In this document: positions 43,297-54,266 of the stretch, piece by piece | How positions within the stretch are numbered: the first letter of the stretch is position 1 | How the letters are laid out: every line of letters begins with the position of its first letter | Assembly: GCA_020726505.1 (NCBI GenBank) | Contig: JAHLEZ010000015.1 | Coordinates: forward strand, 186,001-250,000 | Direction of reading: 5' to 3' | Length of the DNA stretch: 64,000 nucleotides | Source: Leptodontidium sp. MPI-SDFR-AT-0119 | Taxonomy: Eukaryota; Ascomycota; Leotiomycetes; Helotiales; Leptodontidiaceae | Program-made: the position numbers and the translations under genes | Notes under the pieces: model-generated | Database searches by the model: none | The model's input: the letters and a program-made list of their open reading frames with translations, nothing else | Told to the model about the DNA's origin: nothing

Positions 43297-44965
43297 ATGG
43301 CGACAGTTCTTCCCCCACCAAGCAAGAGGCAGCGGACCGATGCCGCGGAGAGAGCGAGGGAGCAGCAGGATATTGAAGAAGTCCCAAGTGATGCAGGCAG
43401 TCTGCGCATACAATTCTTCGACGAGACCACCGGTTTACCTATAGGGCAGGGTCCTGTCCTTGTTCCAGTTGCAGATGCGACGCCAAAGAACCTCGAGCTT
43501 CTTTTGAACGCTCTACTGGCACATGTGAGCCTTGACGAATCCGCTCTCTAGCACAACACTAACAAGATTCAGGATCCGTCCGAAACGATTCCATATCGAT
43601 TTACTCTCCCAGTTCCAGACAAGAAGACCTCTGAACCGATCACGACAGCCTTCCCAGCAAACGTATGGAAGACATTGATCAACCCAGGATTAATTAGCAC
43701 AGAACAGGTCCAAAATATATCAGCAGCTCCCCAAGCCGTTTTCAGAGTACAGGCAGTCTCAAGATGTGCTTCGACGATACCAGGTCACGGCGAAGCTATC
43801 TTAGCGACCCAGTTCTCCCCTAGATCTTCGTCGAGAATGGTTTCGGGAAGTGGAGATAATACGGCCAGGATATGGGATTGTGATACAGGAACACCCGTCC
43901 ATACTTTGAAGGGGCATACCAGTTGGGTGTTAGCTGTCAGTTGGTCGCCAGATGAGTCGAGGATTGCGACGGGGTCTATGGATAACACAGTGCGGATGTG
44001 GGATCCCAAAACTGGAAAGCAGCTCGGAAACCCGATGAAGGGCCATTCGAAATGGGTGACGAGTCTTGCATGGGAGCCATACCATGCTCAGAAAGCGGGA
44101 GAACCTCGATTGGCATCGGCGTCGAAGGATGCTACAGTTAGAGTTTGGGCGACAAATCAGCAGACGATCGAGTTGGTATTAAGTGGGCATAAGGGTTCGG
44201 TTTCGTGTGTAAAATGGGGAGCAACTGGATTCATTTATACGGGATCTCATGACAAGACTGTAAAGGTCTGGAATGCCAAGGATGGAACTCTCGCACATTC
44301 GCTCAATGCACATGCACATTGGGTAAATCATCTCGCATTATCAACGGATTTTGTAATTCGTACCGCATACCACGATCACACTGGGAAGATACCAGCAACC
44401 GATGAAGAAAAAGTTGCCAAGGCAAAAGAGCGGTTCTTGAAGGCAGCTACCATACAAGGTCAGGTGGTGGAGAGACTTGTTTCTGCAAGTGATGACTTTA
44501 CGATGTATCTATGGGAACCAGCAAAAGGCACCAAGCCAGTAGCGAGGATGCTGGGCCATCAGAAGCAAGTCAACCACGTCACGTTTTCTCCTGATGGGTT
44601 ACTTATTGCCTCTTCTGGATTCGACAACCACACCAAGCTCTGGAATGCAAGAGATGGGAAGTTTATCAATACATTGAGAGGTCATGTTGCGCCAGTCTAT
44701 CAGTGTGCTTTCAGCCCAGATTCGAGGTTACTCGTTACTGGAAGCAAGGACACCACACTCAAGGTCTGGGATATGCGGACGCAGAAGCTATCTGCTGGTA
44801 AGCTGCTTCTTCCATCTATACTCAAGCTTTGGAACGCAATACTAACGCATGTCTATAGATCTTCCTGGGCATCAAGATGAGGTATACGCAGTAGACTGGA
44901 GTCCCGACGGGCAAAAGGTTGGAAGTGGAGGAAAGGATAAAGCTGTGCGTATCTGGAGGCATTAG
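43297..44965 (+). CDS. Notchless homologue NLE1/Rsa4, 60S ribosome assembly factor
   Basis: Three exons: 43297-43524, 43573-44797 and 44859-44965; 519 residues, the usual length. Start MATVLPPPSKRQR. The NLE ubiquitin-like domain lies at about residues 35-120 (RIQFFDETTGLPIGQGPVLV, LLLNALL, IPYRFTLP). An eight-bladed WD40 propeller follows with clear repeats (GHGEAILATQFSP, SGSGDNTARIWDCDTG, GHTSWVLAVSWSPDESRIAT, GSHDKTVKVWNAKDG, TGSKDTTLKVWDMRTQ, GSGGKDKAVRIWRH). In yeast the ubiquitin-like domain is pulled by the AAA+ protein Rea1/Midasin through a conserved Glu to release factors from pre-60S particles in the nucleus. Everything needed is present and the gene looks intact. Confidence 0.95.
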
Positions 44966-45916
44966 AGTAGAAGTAATCCTAGACTTCATTTTCATCTTGC
45001 ATTGTATCCATGATTCTTGCCCCACTGTCGTCCACCCATGCGGAAAGCTCAATCTGCAAAGGGTAGCAAAAGATTGATACGGCGGTAGGATACATCTACA
45101 TCGAGAACCATTGAGCCCAGGTATTCTCAAGCCGAAGAATTCAATTCGATTAATACTTCCGCGTCCTCCTTGTTAAATAAAAAGTCTCTTTTCGGGTGCT
45201 TCTCTCCGTACTGCGATTGATCATCACGTTAGCAGCTGAACACTCCCAAGGTCACCACTGCATACTGCTACTCGACTTCCTCAGAGAACAAGCAACTCCC
45301 TCAGACTCCGTGCTGGGCTTAAAAGTCAATTGTCTAAATAAACTTCATCCCCTCATCGTCTCTCTATCATCTCTCTAGCCTACTCCGGCTGCTCACCTTC
45401 CAGCTCCGAATGAATCAAATTTCGTGAGACGTCAAATTCACCTCCGCTTGAAAAGAAAGAACATTGACTGCTCAGCAAGGACTTTCCTCCTCCAAGACTT
45501 GGCTCTTCTAAAGGACTATTTGATCGCCACTCAGTATCAAGAACTTCTTACCATCAGCTTTCGACCAAAGGAACCTCACCTTGACTCCTTCGCAGCGGTG
45601 TCCCTCCCTCGTCCAAGGCTCCGCTCTTCTCCAACACTACTTCTAGAAAACACAACGTTAAGAACTTCTTGCCATCGCGCTTCGAACTAGGGACTCCCGA
45701 ACCGGCAGGCAGGTATTCTTGAACGCCATACGTCTTGAACATATCTCAGATAGCTTCGAAAGAGTTTCCACAGTTACGAATATTCGCGAACAAAGCACTC
45801 AGCGCTTTCTCACATTTCAACCTACCTTCTACGACCTGACCAATTCACCTCTGAAGATCAAGTTTCGTCATTTTGTCATCTCCAGTATTCCCCTCACCCA
45901 TACCTCATCACGATCA
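44966..45916. other. Intergenic, about 950 bp
   Basis: 3' flank of NLE1 and C/T-rich former promoter/leader of a BTB pseudogene. Two related 30-40 bp stretches occur near 45540-45590 and 45655-45690 (AAGAACTTCTT-CCATC-GC-TTCGA), suggesting a short duplication. Confidence 0.5.
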
Positions 45917-46701
45917 ATGTCAAGCAGCGCCTCACAACCAAAGGTGGTGTCAAATATGGTCGAAAAGTCCATCCGCAAAGAGCGCCCAGAAAAGCAGAGC
46001 TGCCAAAGCCAAACTTTACGTAAGATCCCATTCCCCTGCAGACGTTCCAAGCCTGTTTACCTTACTAACTTGTGGGCCTGCAGTGAACCTGCAACTCAAG
46101 TCACCTTCCTCATCGGACCCGGCGATGATCCCGTCAAGTTCCTTGTTCATAAGGAATTCGCATGTTACTACTCAAGCGTCTTGAATGCAGCTTTCAATGG
46201 CAACTTCGTGGAGGGACAGACTCAAACTTACGAATCGAGGATACTTCGCCAGGCGCGTTCAGGCTCTTTGTGCAATGGCTGTATTCCCAGAAGTTGGTTC
46301 TCTGCCAACTTGCGGACACGGATGAGCTTGAAGTCATGGATGTTGACGCCGCTGCTGAAGATATGAATCTTGCGGAGCTCTGCGTACTTGCAGACAAGCT
46401 CGCAATTCCTAAATTGTAAAACTTCGCCATGGATTGCATCATCAGGATTGCAAGTGAAGTCTGGGTTGCAATAAAGCCATTCAAGTACATATATCAGAAT
46501 ACTGTTTCAGATAGCCCCTTGCGGTCTTTCGTCATCCATCAGTGTTTGTACCAGGTCAGCCCAGACGGGTTTGAATTCTACGCTGAATGTTTTCCTCACC
46601 AGCTTCTGATTGATGTGGCCATCTACTCCGCTAGGAACTTGAGGAGAGAGGTCTTGGATGAACCTTTCCCTTCCCACAAGTTCTATGTTCTGGAGAACTA
46701 G
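45917..46701 (+). pseudogene. BTB/POZ paralogue D, pseudogene
   Basis: Same two-exon plan as A-C: exon 1 from ATG 45917, intron about 46020-46080 (GTAAGA...TGCAG), then a BTB exon (ATQVTFLIGPGDDPVKFLVH, KEFACYYSSVLNAAFNG). Three lesions stand out by comparison with the intact copies. First, the exon-1 frame that starts at the ATG is not the one that splices in phase; one shift is needed near 45985. Second, after EGQTQTY one base is missing near 46232, moving IEDTSPGAFRLFVQWLYSQK to another frame. Third, TAA at 46417-46419 stands where A, B and C all have Gln in the LQN motif, consistent with CAA to TAA. The frame then runs on to 46701 (DCIIRIASEVWVAIK, YIYQNTVSDSPLRSF). It cannot encode a full protein. 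Confidence 0.78.
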
Positions 46702-47331
46702 GCGTCGAGGATCTGAGCCTGGTGACGACTCCGGTATATTTCACATTCAACCTTTAGTCCCCATAGATTAACTAAATCTCGTTCCAGGTTTCTTACGAAG
46801 AATTCTTGAGCGGCAATTGTTTGTTGGTTATGAGTTTGGGTGGTTTACAGATCATCGCAACAAGCCGGTGCTCTCCACAGCGTGCTAGCCTTCAAATGCT
46901 ATCTAACAACCTTTGTATTTTCCTCTCAGTATTTTTTCTTGAGTCACAATGCACCCGAAATTGAGTGTCATTTGGGTTATTAATTCAGTGTGTAACAACG
47001 GAACGCTAGCAGTTGGTCTTGCAGCTTCACTAAGCTAGCCTCTAGATTCAGCATCTAGGTCATAAGTTACCACAACATCCAAATTCGGCTCCATTAGCGT
47101 GCACTCACTACTTCCGAAGGCTATTTGCATTTGAACTGGCTACAACAATTTTTTGCGTATAAAAATTCGATCCTTCCCAAATCTCCTGGCTTCAATATAC
47201 TAATAATACCTAGATCGTCAGCGACGAGGCCTCATCTAGTTCAAAGATCACCACTTTCAACTATAAACTTCCTTCTCTCTACCACCTCAAACCCAGAGAC
47301 GTTAAAAAAAAATTGTAAACAACTTAGAAAA
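46702..47331. other. Intergenic, 630 bp
   Basis: Nothing recognised; the right end is the leader of the unknown gene at 47332, with an A9 run at 47305-47313. Confidence 0.5.
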
Positions 47332-48222
47332 ATGGTTTCCTACAGATCTCTCGATCCTAACGGATTCACAGCAAGAGCCAAGCGCTCCCGCAGAGTAAGT
47401 TGCTCCTTCCTTCAAAGACTCTGGCCACGCCACTACATTCCCTCAAGAGACCTCACCCCCAGTTAATGCAATAGCACTGACAATAACATCTTACAGGGCA
47501 ACCGCGCAGACAATGACAACAGTCTCACAGCGCCAGTCCCATCAGCACCCAAATTGAGACGAAAAATATATAATATCTTCCTCTCAGGCCCAGCACTAGA
47601 AGGAGATATCCGAGAAGAAGAATGTGTAAATCCCATCCATGCATCACCCCTTCAAGAAGCCCCCAAAACCAAATTCTCTGACATCAATCTAGGCCTTTCA
47701 AGAAAGGCACGCCAGTAGATATCTTGTACGGCGATCCATGTCAACCGACATGAAAATAAAAACGGCAACACATTTCGCAATCGAGCATAAACTCCATGGA
47801 AAGTTTATGAGACTAGAATTCTGCACTGAGCAGGGCGCTAAGTCAGCCTATAAAGTTCTGATGGGGCCTGGGATTTGTTACGGTATCATTCCCGAGAGCG
47901 GGAAAGAGATAGACGTCACTTTATGTATCAGTGAACTTCATGTACCGACAGGCGTAGATAAGTGTTTGTGTTCTACGAAGAAGCTGGAAGCTGAGGTTGA
48001 AGGCAAGTCGTCTCGTGACGCAGGTGAATTACATCGACTAACTGTGAGATAGACCTTGCAGATGTACTTGGTGGATTGAATGTTGAGAAGAAGGATGTCG
48101 ATATGCAGGAGGAAATGGTAGCACCAATCCCTAAGCCAGAGTTGGATATCAATGGTCTCGTGGGAGCGATGCAGAACTGGGGAGCTACCTTCGGGGATAA
48201 TGAGGATTCGGAGATGCTCTGA
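47332..48222 (+). CDS. Unknown protein, 230 residues, four exons
   Basis: Exons 47332-47394, 47497-47625, 47693-48023 and 48053-48222; all phases agree and introns carry CTGAC or CTAAC branch sites (the last is only 29 nt, shorter than usual, so that junction is less certain). I recognise no family. Residues 1-55 are basic and Arg/Ser-rich (ARAKRSRRGNR). A probably folded centre follows (DMKIKTATHFAIEHKLHGKF, MRLEFCTEQGAKSAYKVLMG, ELHVPTGVDKCLCS). The acidic C-terminus contains LADVLGGLNVEKKDVDMQEE and ends GDNEDSEML. No signal peptide or membrane span. It lies between a BTB pseudogene and a decayed gene, so it may be lineage-specific. Confidence 0.55.
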
Positions 48223-48482
48223 GCCCATTATAAAGTTACCCTTATAATCCTTTCATACCATTTCATTTACCCAGATTCAATCAAGAACTCGTTTCTATTA
48301 AAGTGTTTAATCACAGCCAACTTAAAGTGATGCCAAGAAGCAACATCTCATAGCGGATAAATGCTTTTGGTATTCGGTCTAAGAGCAGACTGATGTGAGC
48401 GGGCACTCACTTAATTTCACACTATCGATACATAACACCTAGCCACCTACCTACACATATTACATACTAACCCACCACCCAG

Positions 48483-49330
48483 GCTCGAAATCGTGGACTT
48501 CGAACTCTACATCAGAGACTAACGCAATCCCGACGCCGAAAAGCTAAGCTTACTAAACCTGAAAGACGCGAAAATTATGATTAATATGGTTCGGCAGATT
48601 ACATAAGGCTACTGAGAAGATTAGAAGGACGTTTAAGAGTGCGGAGCATTGTAGGAAGTAGATAGGAGAGGAGAGGTTTGAGGATGCGGTGGAGGTGAAA
48701 ATTAAGGTATATATGTGTGTGTGTGTGTGGTGAAGGGCTTGGTTGTTGGTTCTCGGGGGTCCCACCTCGTTGACGGGGGGAGGAGGAGGAGGTGCTTGAG
48801 TGAGTTGAGAGCCGAGAGTTGTGAAGTGAGAACGGTTTGTTTGTTTGGTTTGTCTACTATGCTGGAACTGGACGGCGGAGGTTGGAGGACAAAGTGCAAC
48901 TCGATATACTGACAACACGCAGGTTCCCTGGGCGAAAAACCGCCGCCAGAAAGAAATAGGTCTTTACCAGCAACAAGTCAGTAAGTCTCCCACTCTCTTA
49001 TCTGGCTCAACCCTTCCAACCTTTAATTCCCTCTCTCCTCCTCTCCCCCTCTCCCCCTCCCCACTTTCCCTCCACAGCCCACCCCTTCCCACACAAACAG
49101 AACAGATAGCAATAACCTTCTCACTACACAGTGCTCGACGTATCCTGTTCCTACAGCGTCGCGCATTTCACCCGCGCATTAAGCTGGACGGCCGAGGAAT
49201 TCGAGGTGCTAAGTGCCGGCGTCAGACATGACTTAAAGAATAAGACGTTGCAGCTTTATTCGAATATGTATGTAATTTATAGGAGAAATCAAAGGGGGAG
49301 AAGGAGGGGTAAGTTGAGATGCATTAGTGG
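48483..49330 (+). pseudogene. Decayed gene of unknown family
   Basis: Starting after an acceptor-like CACCCAG, the sequence reads LEIVDFELYIRD, TAA (48520-48522), RNPDAEKLSLLNLKDAKIMI, then a one-base shift near 48604, FKSAEHCRK, TAG (48659-48661), GEERFEDAVEVKIK. A GTATAT donor at 48707 and an ACGCAG acceptor at 48922 join it in phase to VPWAKNRRQKEIGLYQQQ. A second intron (GTAAGT 48981 to ACACAG 49132) joins MLDVSCSYSVAHFTRAL, WTAEEFEVLSAGVRHDLKNK. Intron positions in phase argue that this was a real gene; two stops and a shift argue that it is dead. I do not recognise the family. Confidence 0.45.
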
Positions 49331-49797
49331 GATGGATAGGTGGGGTGAGGTGTTGGGAGGGGGGAGTGTGGGGAGTGGAGGGGAGGTTGGAGGGATGCCA
49401 ATCGCTATGGGATAAAGTGAAATGATCTTAAAGAAATGGTTGGCCTTGTACTTTGGCTGCGAGACCTGTCTGAGTATCAAGAGATAGAAATCATCGCTAT
49501 TAGCATTTCGTGGGCACTGAATCGAGGCGGGACTCATGATCAAGAAACCTCCATAACACCCCATCAAAAGTCAATTTGGGAAACAGTTCCATAGAACAAC
49601 GAGGAAGTGAGCAAAATATCATATGTATTAAGGACCTGTCTATGTTTTGTAGTCAAAAACCATCATATGATCGCCATCAGCACTAAAGAATAAATACATG
49701 TATACGAAGTAGACTAAGATTTTACATCAGAATATTCAACTAGTAAGACAAGCGCTGAATACCATCTATGAACCGGATTATGCAAGCATAAGAAAAT
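49331..49797. other. Intergenic, G-rich then AT-rich
   Basis: Contains a GGGGAG-rich stretch (49340-49400) just after the decayed gene and the 3' flank of the minus-strand kinase. No gene recognised. Confidence 0.5.
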
Positions 49798-52700
49798 TTA
49801 CATATAATCTACGAGGTCTAAGAGCGAGAGTACAAGTCGAGAAGAGTACTGAGGTCGAGGTCGAGGTCCTCCACTCTGGCAAGTTTCACTGTCTACAGAT
49901 GGTCGGTCAGTAAGATAGTCTTGTCTCCAGTCGCGATTTGAAGACTCACCAAGTACTCGCCGCAGCTCTCCAAGTCTGGCGACTAGTATCGACCCCGACG
50001 AGGTGCGAGCAGCTCTCCGGCTCCGCATGTTGGTGCTCATGGGTTGGTATATGCGACAGAACACGATATCCTCCACGTCGCGCTTGTAGTCATGCAATTC
50101 CTTGATCATAGCGGCCTGAGCTTCCGTCAATCTTCCCGAGCCCAGCGAGAGCTGTACGTTTCCCAAACTTGCAATTTCCACACGTTCAATCAGGAAAGCT
50201 AGACACATGGAGATGAAGAGGCAGGACGCCCATGAGTTCGGGAAGCCGTTTAGGAGCCCGAGGCCGGTGAGTACTTGCTTCAGTATTCTGCATTGGAGCT
50301 TATGGAAGGCCACTTTGACTTGGAGATGGAGGAGTATAGGTGATTGAGGGTGCCAATCGCTGTAGCGATGCGGCTTGATCTGACTCCCAAATGTGTCGTC
50401 TTTAAACGACTCAGGTAGCTCATCCAATAGCAGTGCTTGCGATATAACCCTGTGACTGGCGATGAGCTTGATGGCACTGCGCATAGTGACGACTTCGCGT
50501 TTGGGCATCTGATAAAGTCAACAATCGCTACTAAACAACATTGGGCCAGAGCATGCTCACATCATCTTTATGGTCATGAAACCATCCAAACATGCGGTAC
50601 AAGACTTGGCTAGACTGATCACTCGCGCAATATTGCAGCAGAAATGGTGTACATTCTACCAAGTGGTTGTCCACAATGTCATCGAGATAATTATTGAATG
50701 TTTCAGCCATTACTTTGATATCGACATCATGCAGACCAAGAGGAAGGGGGCTTCTGAAGTCTGTGGTTGTACCAGGGTCTCCCTGGAGCGACATAAGGTC
50801 ACATGAGGGCGAGAACTTCCGCAGAGTCAGAGGTAGTGGTCGACGTGGGATGCACGATAGTGTGACGTCCACATCTTGGGATTCCCATTGGCTATTCAAG
50901 ACGATTGATTCGGTGAAACCATTCAGATATGTGTTCGTGAGATGTCCAATAATTAAATTCGGAAAGAAAGAAGACATGATGCATGGCACAGGCCAACTTC
51001 CGGATGAAGATACGAGACTACGACAGAGATGGCGAGAGCTATAAATGTGCTTGCACTGAGGGCATATGGTAGCACCAAGAAATCCCTTACAGAATAGTCA
51101 GTAATGATACGTTTCTGGGGAAAGGTGGCTTCTACGCTACTCACCTCTTTGCCACAGCCTCCGCAGACAGAGGTCCTGGTGAGAGTTTGATCGGGCGTCT
51201 GACAACATCTTCCAAAATAGGGGCTAGGTTCAGTCGCGGATTTATGGTCGTTGATGAGTTCGACGAGAGTTGCAGCTGACGGTCTCTCTTCTCGATTTGG
51301 GTTGAGCATTTTACAAGACCAAGAGAATGGTGCATTATCGAAGCTTGACAGATCAGCCATTTCCTTGGCCCAAGCAACGATCCCGGACTCATTGTTGAAG
51401 AAGTATTGATTATCCGCTCGCTTAATAAAGAAGTTTCGTAACTCGGAAACAGGCTTCCGCTTGAGTACAGTGGCCATTTCGAAGAATACACACCCGAGGC
51501 TCCAAATGTCGGAAGAAGAGTCGCGTTTCTTGCTCATTATGACCTCGGGGGCTGCATAGAGTCGAGTGAATCCACAGAGGGTTGATGTGGTAGAGCTTTT
51601 GGCATCCTTCCAATCCCAAGCAAGTCCGAAATCCACTAGCAAAACCTGTTGTTGATGCACTAAGATATTGGCTGGTTTTATATCGCGATGTCTGATTCGA
51701 TTCAGGTGCAGATAGCGAACCGCTGTAGCGAGACATCCGAACCAATGTCTTATTGGAAACAATACATTAGGTTCTAGAGAATGGCCGGCTTCGAGGAGAT
51801 AGTTCTTGAGGTCTGAATCGGCGATTGGAGACATGACTAGGACTAAAAGGCGTGAGGTAGTATAGCTTCCAGCCTGATTTTCATGTCAGATGTACTTCAC
51901 GACTCATGAGCACGGACAAGGTGTAGGAATTCGAAGACAGGATAAACTGGATGGCGGATGGGAGCTTGAATGCCACCACGTGACTATGGGCAGCTAGACT
52001 CAATGGAAAGGAGGGATGAGCAGCTATGAAAAGATGCGTCCTTACAATTTTGACGCAATGCCTGTGCCTTATCCGACTTAATGCATGTAACTCGCGTTGA
52101 AATGCCTGAACACGACTCTTATTGATCAAGACACAACTTGTACGCCGGATGCTCTTCCTGGCATAAACCTGGCCATCGGTGAGACACAATACTTTCTCCA
52201 CAGTACCGAGCGAGCCTTCTCCGATATGTCGAAGAGGTTGGAATGGTGGGTGACTTTCAGGTGTAAAGTGGCCATGGCTGCTTGCATACCCGAGATGGAA
52301 ATCTGCGGGTCGGCCACAAACCAGTTGTTGAGCCTGGATGAACTGAGGCTGTACGTCTTTTGGGATGAGCATTTCGAGCATGGACTCTGAAGTAATTGGA
52401 AGCCACAAATCATCGACGCCCACTCTATTCAGTTCGTCAAGCAGTGATAGCTTGCCGATGTCTTGAAGGATGATGTAGAGCCTAGGACTCTGGCTCCATA
52501 TCAGATGCCCATCTTGAAGAAGGACAGTGGCGACTCGATCGACATAACATTGGCTGTAACGGTTGTTGTCTTGCATCGCAGGTTGGTCCGGAACGACCAT
52601 GCTTCCAGTGGTCGCCAGTTTTTCGGTGTTATGAGGTTCGACTGCTCAGTATTGATAGTTAGTCTCGGATTTGGTGATGCTTGCCGTCGGTACGAATCCA

Positions 52701-52799
52701 CGGGAGCGGGAGCAAAACCAGAGACTTCGGGGTGTTTGTTCCACAGTTGTTTCTTGGATGATTACCGGGAGACGATGATGGGGTGACAAAGATACTCAT
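49798..52799 (-). CDS. Serine/threonine protein kinase with zinc-ribbon-like tail
   Basis: Six exons: 52799-52766, 52641-52046, 51873-51145, 51085-50561, 50508-49950 and 49892-49798; phases agree throughout; 845 residues. N-terminal 150 residues unknown. Kinase domain about 152-420: glycine loop IGEGSLGTVEKV, Lys in YARKSIRR, helix-C Glu in FQRELHALSRIRHRHCVKI, catalytic RHRDIKPANILV, DFGLAWDW, LYAAPEV, SSDIWSLGCVFFEMATVL. All catalytic residues are present. After the kinase comes a Cys cluster spread over the exon 3/4 junction (SVCGGCGKE, then ATICPQCKHIYSSRHLC) that could bind zinc. Then about 390 residues without a recognised domain. This kinase type is common as expanded families in moulds, sometimes near incompatibility genes; the substrate is unknown. 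The last intron (57 nt, in frame) could be retained. Confidence 0.82.
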
Positions 52800-54118
52800 A
52801 ACTGCGAATCTGGAGACAAGCGCGGATGTTTGGATTCGAGATGGCGGTCAGGGATCGTCGATCGTCTTTCACCGCTGGTCTGGTCCTAAAGTTTATCGAC
52901 CTGCGACCTCTCATATGCTGATTTGACTCGCCTAATTTGAGGCGTTTGCAAGTTCACGGCTGTAAGGGGGAGAAAAAAGTGGCGGATTTTGGCGAGTCGC
53001 CGGAGTGCGAAGTTGTCGTGTTTCTACTCACAACCGTCTAATTAATTCTTATAGAAAAACGGCAAAAAGACTTAATAGCTATTTTTGGAGTATTAATAAA
53101 GATGGATTAGATTTTGATTCATTTTGTATTGTGAAAATTCGTGGTTAGTACTTTACTTATTGCAGCACAGGATGGAGGAGTGTACTGAGTGACCGGGCGG
53201 ATTCGAATCAAAATGCGGCTTGGCATGCTGCAGAATGACCGTGAAATCCAATGAGAACGAATGTCTGACTCGGCGATCAGAATTGCAATGGGGCGGAGTA
53301 GCCACCGAGGCTACATCAAGTAGGAAGCACATCCCATCGATCTTCTGAATAGCGAGCAAAAGAGAGACATGCAAAGAAGCACGCAAGAACAACGAACAGG
53401 ACACTAGGATCTCAAACCCTTAGGAGGCTACTAGCCCACCCAAGTACTCTTCATGTTTGCGGATGCTAAGGAGGCGGAGGAGGTGGTGGCTGAGGAGAAA
53501 GCCGAAAGTGAGGCAAAGCAAAGGCAAACAAAACAAAACAGGAGGCAGCAAGGCCGACTGTGCCTTTGGAGTCGAAACACGTATGCCAAGACCGCTGAGT
53601 CTGCGGAGAGTCTGCACGCGATGCTGCACGCGATGCTGCATGGAAGCGGGTCAACAGTCCCTACTAGTCTTCCCGGCCAATATCCACATCATAGATCTAG
53701 ATAGGAGCTTCAAAATCCATTTTATTCCATTCAACCATCAAACCCTTCCAAGTCGACGTGCCTCTTCCCAGCAAAGGGAATTCATTGTTGTTGGTCGGCG
53801 AGGAGGGATCCGATCCCCCGGCAAGTAAATTTTTTGCTTTCCTCAGGTAATGTGCGCTAAGCCGAGAGGGGCTGCGCCCGGTTCGCAGATGGGGAGGGAT
53901 GTATCAAAAACTTGAGGACAACTCACGTTCAACGAACAGTTTCTTTTTCGCCCCTTTCCGTATATTCCTCTTCATATCGCTCTCTGTTTCCTGCGATTCA
54001 ATCTGCGAGGTTGATATCTCTTTACATCTCAACTTTGTCTGCGCCTCAGTCCAGTCCAACCCGCAGAAAAAAGATCGCACTCTCGAGCCCCTTTCCCACT
54101 CCTCGAAACATTCAGGAC
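52800..54118. other. Intergenic, 1.3 kb
   Basis: Promoter of the kinase on the left, an AT-rich patch at 53035-53155 and a 12-bp repeat (GATGCTGCACGC, about 2.3 copies, 53618-53643). A C/T-rich leader region (53920-54115) precedes the microgene. A tRNA-like stretch at 53785-53870 was considered and rejected. Confidence 0.5.
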
Positions 54119-54266
54119 ATGTCCCACGACGACAAACCTCCTGAGAAGCCCGTAGAGGTTGCCCCTCCGGACCCTTGTGAGTCTACAATTTTTCCCCCCC
54201 CAGTCCAGGCACCTGCCGGAGAACGCTTGCTGACAAGTCGTTGCAGTCTGGGGCAAAGGCCGATGA
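54119..54266 (+). CDS. Spliced micro-ORF, 25 codons
   Basis: The ATG at 54119 follows a long pyrimidine-rich leader. Exon 1 (54119-54176) joins exon 2 (54247-54266) through a 70-nt intron with GTGAGT donor, CTGAC branch site and TTGCAG acceptor. The product is a 25-residue Pro/Lys/acidic peptide beginning MSHDDKPPEKP and ending PFWGKGR. Splice signals are among the best in this window, so transcription and splicing are likely; whether the peptide matters is unknown. It could instead be an upstream ORF of a longer transcript running right, but I see no larger downstream frame. Confidence 0.4.

Noticed and set aside
53785..53870. Possible minus-strand tRNA ending in CGCCGACCA
   Set aside because: Five acceptor-stem pairs can be drawn, but the T loop is not TTCRANY-like, the anticodon loop lacks the usual T33 context and the D arm does not fold.
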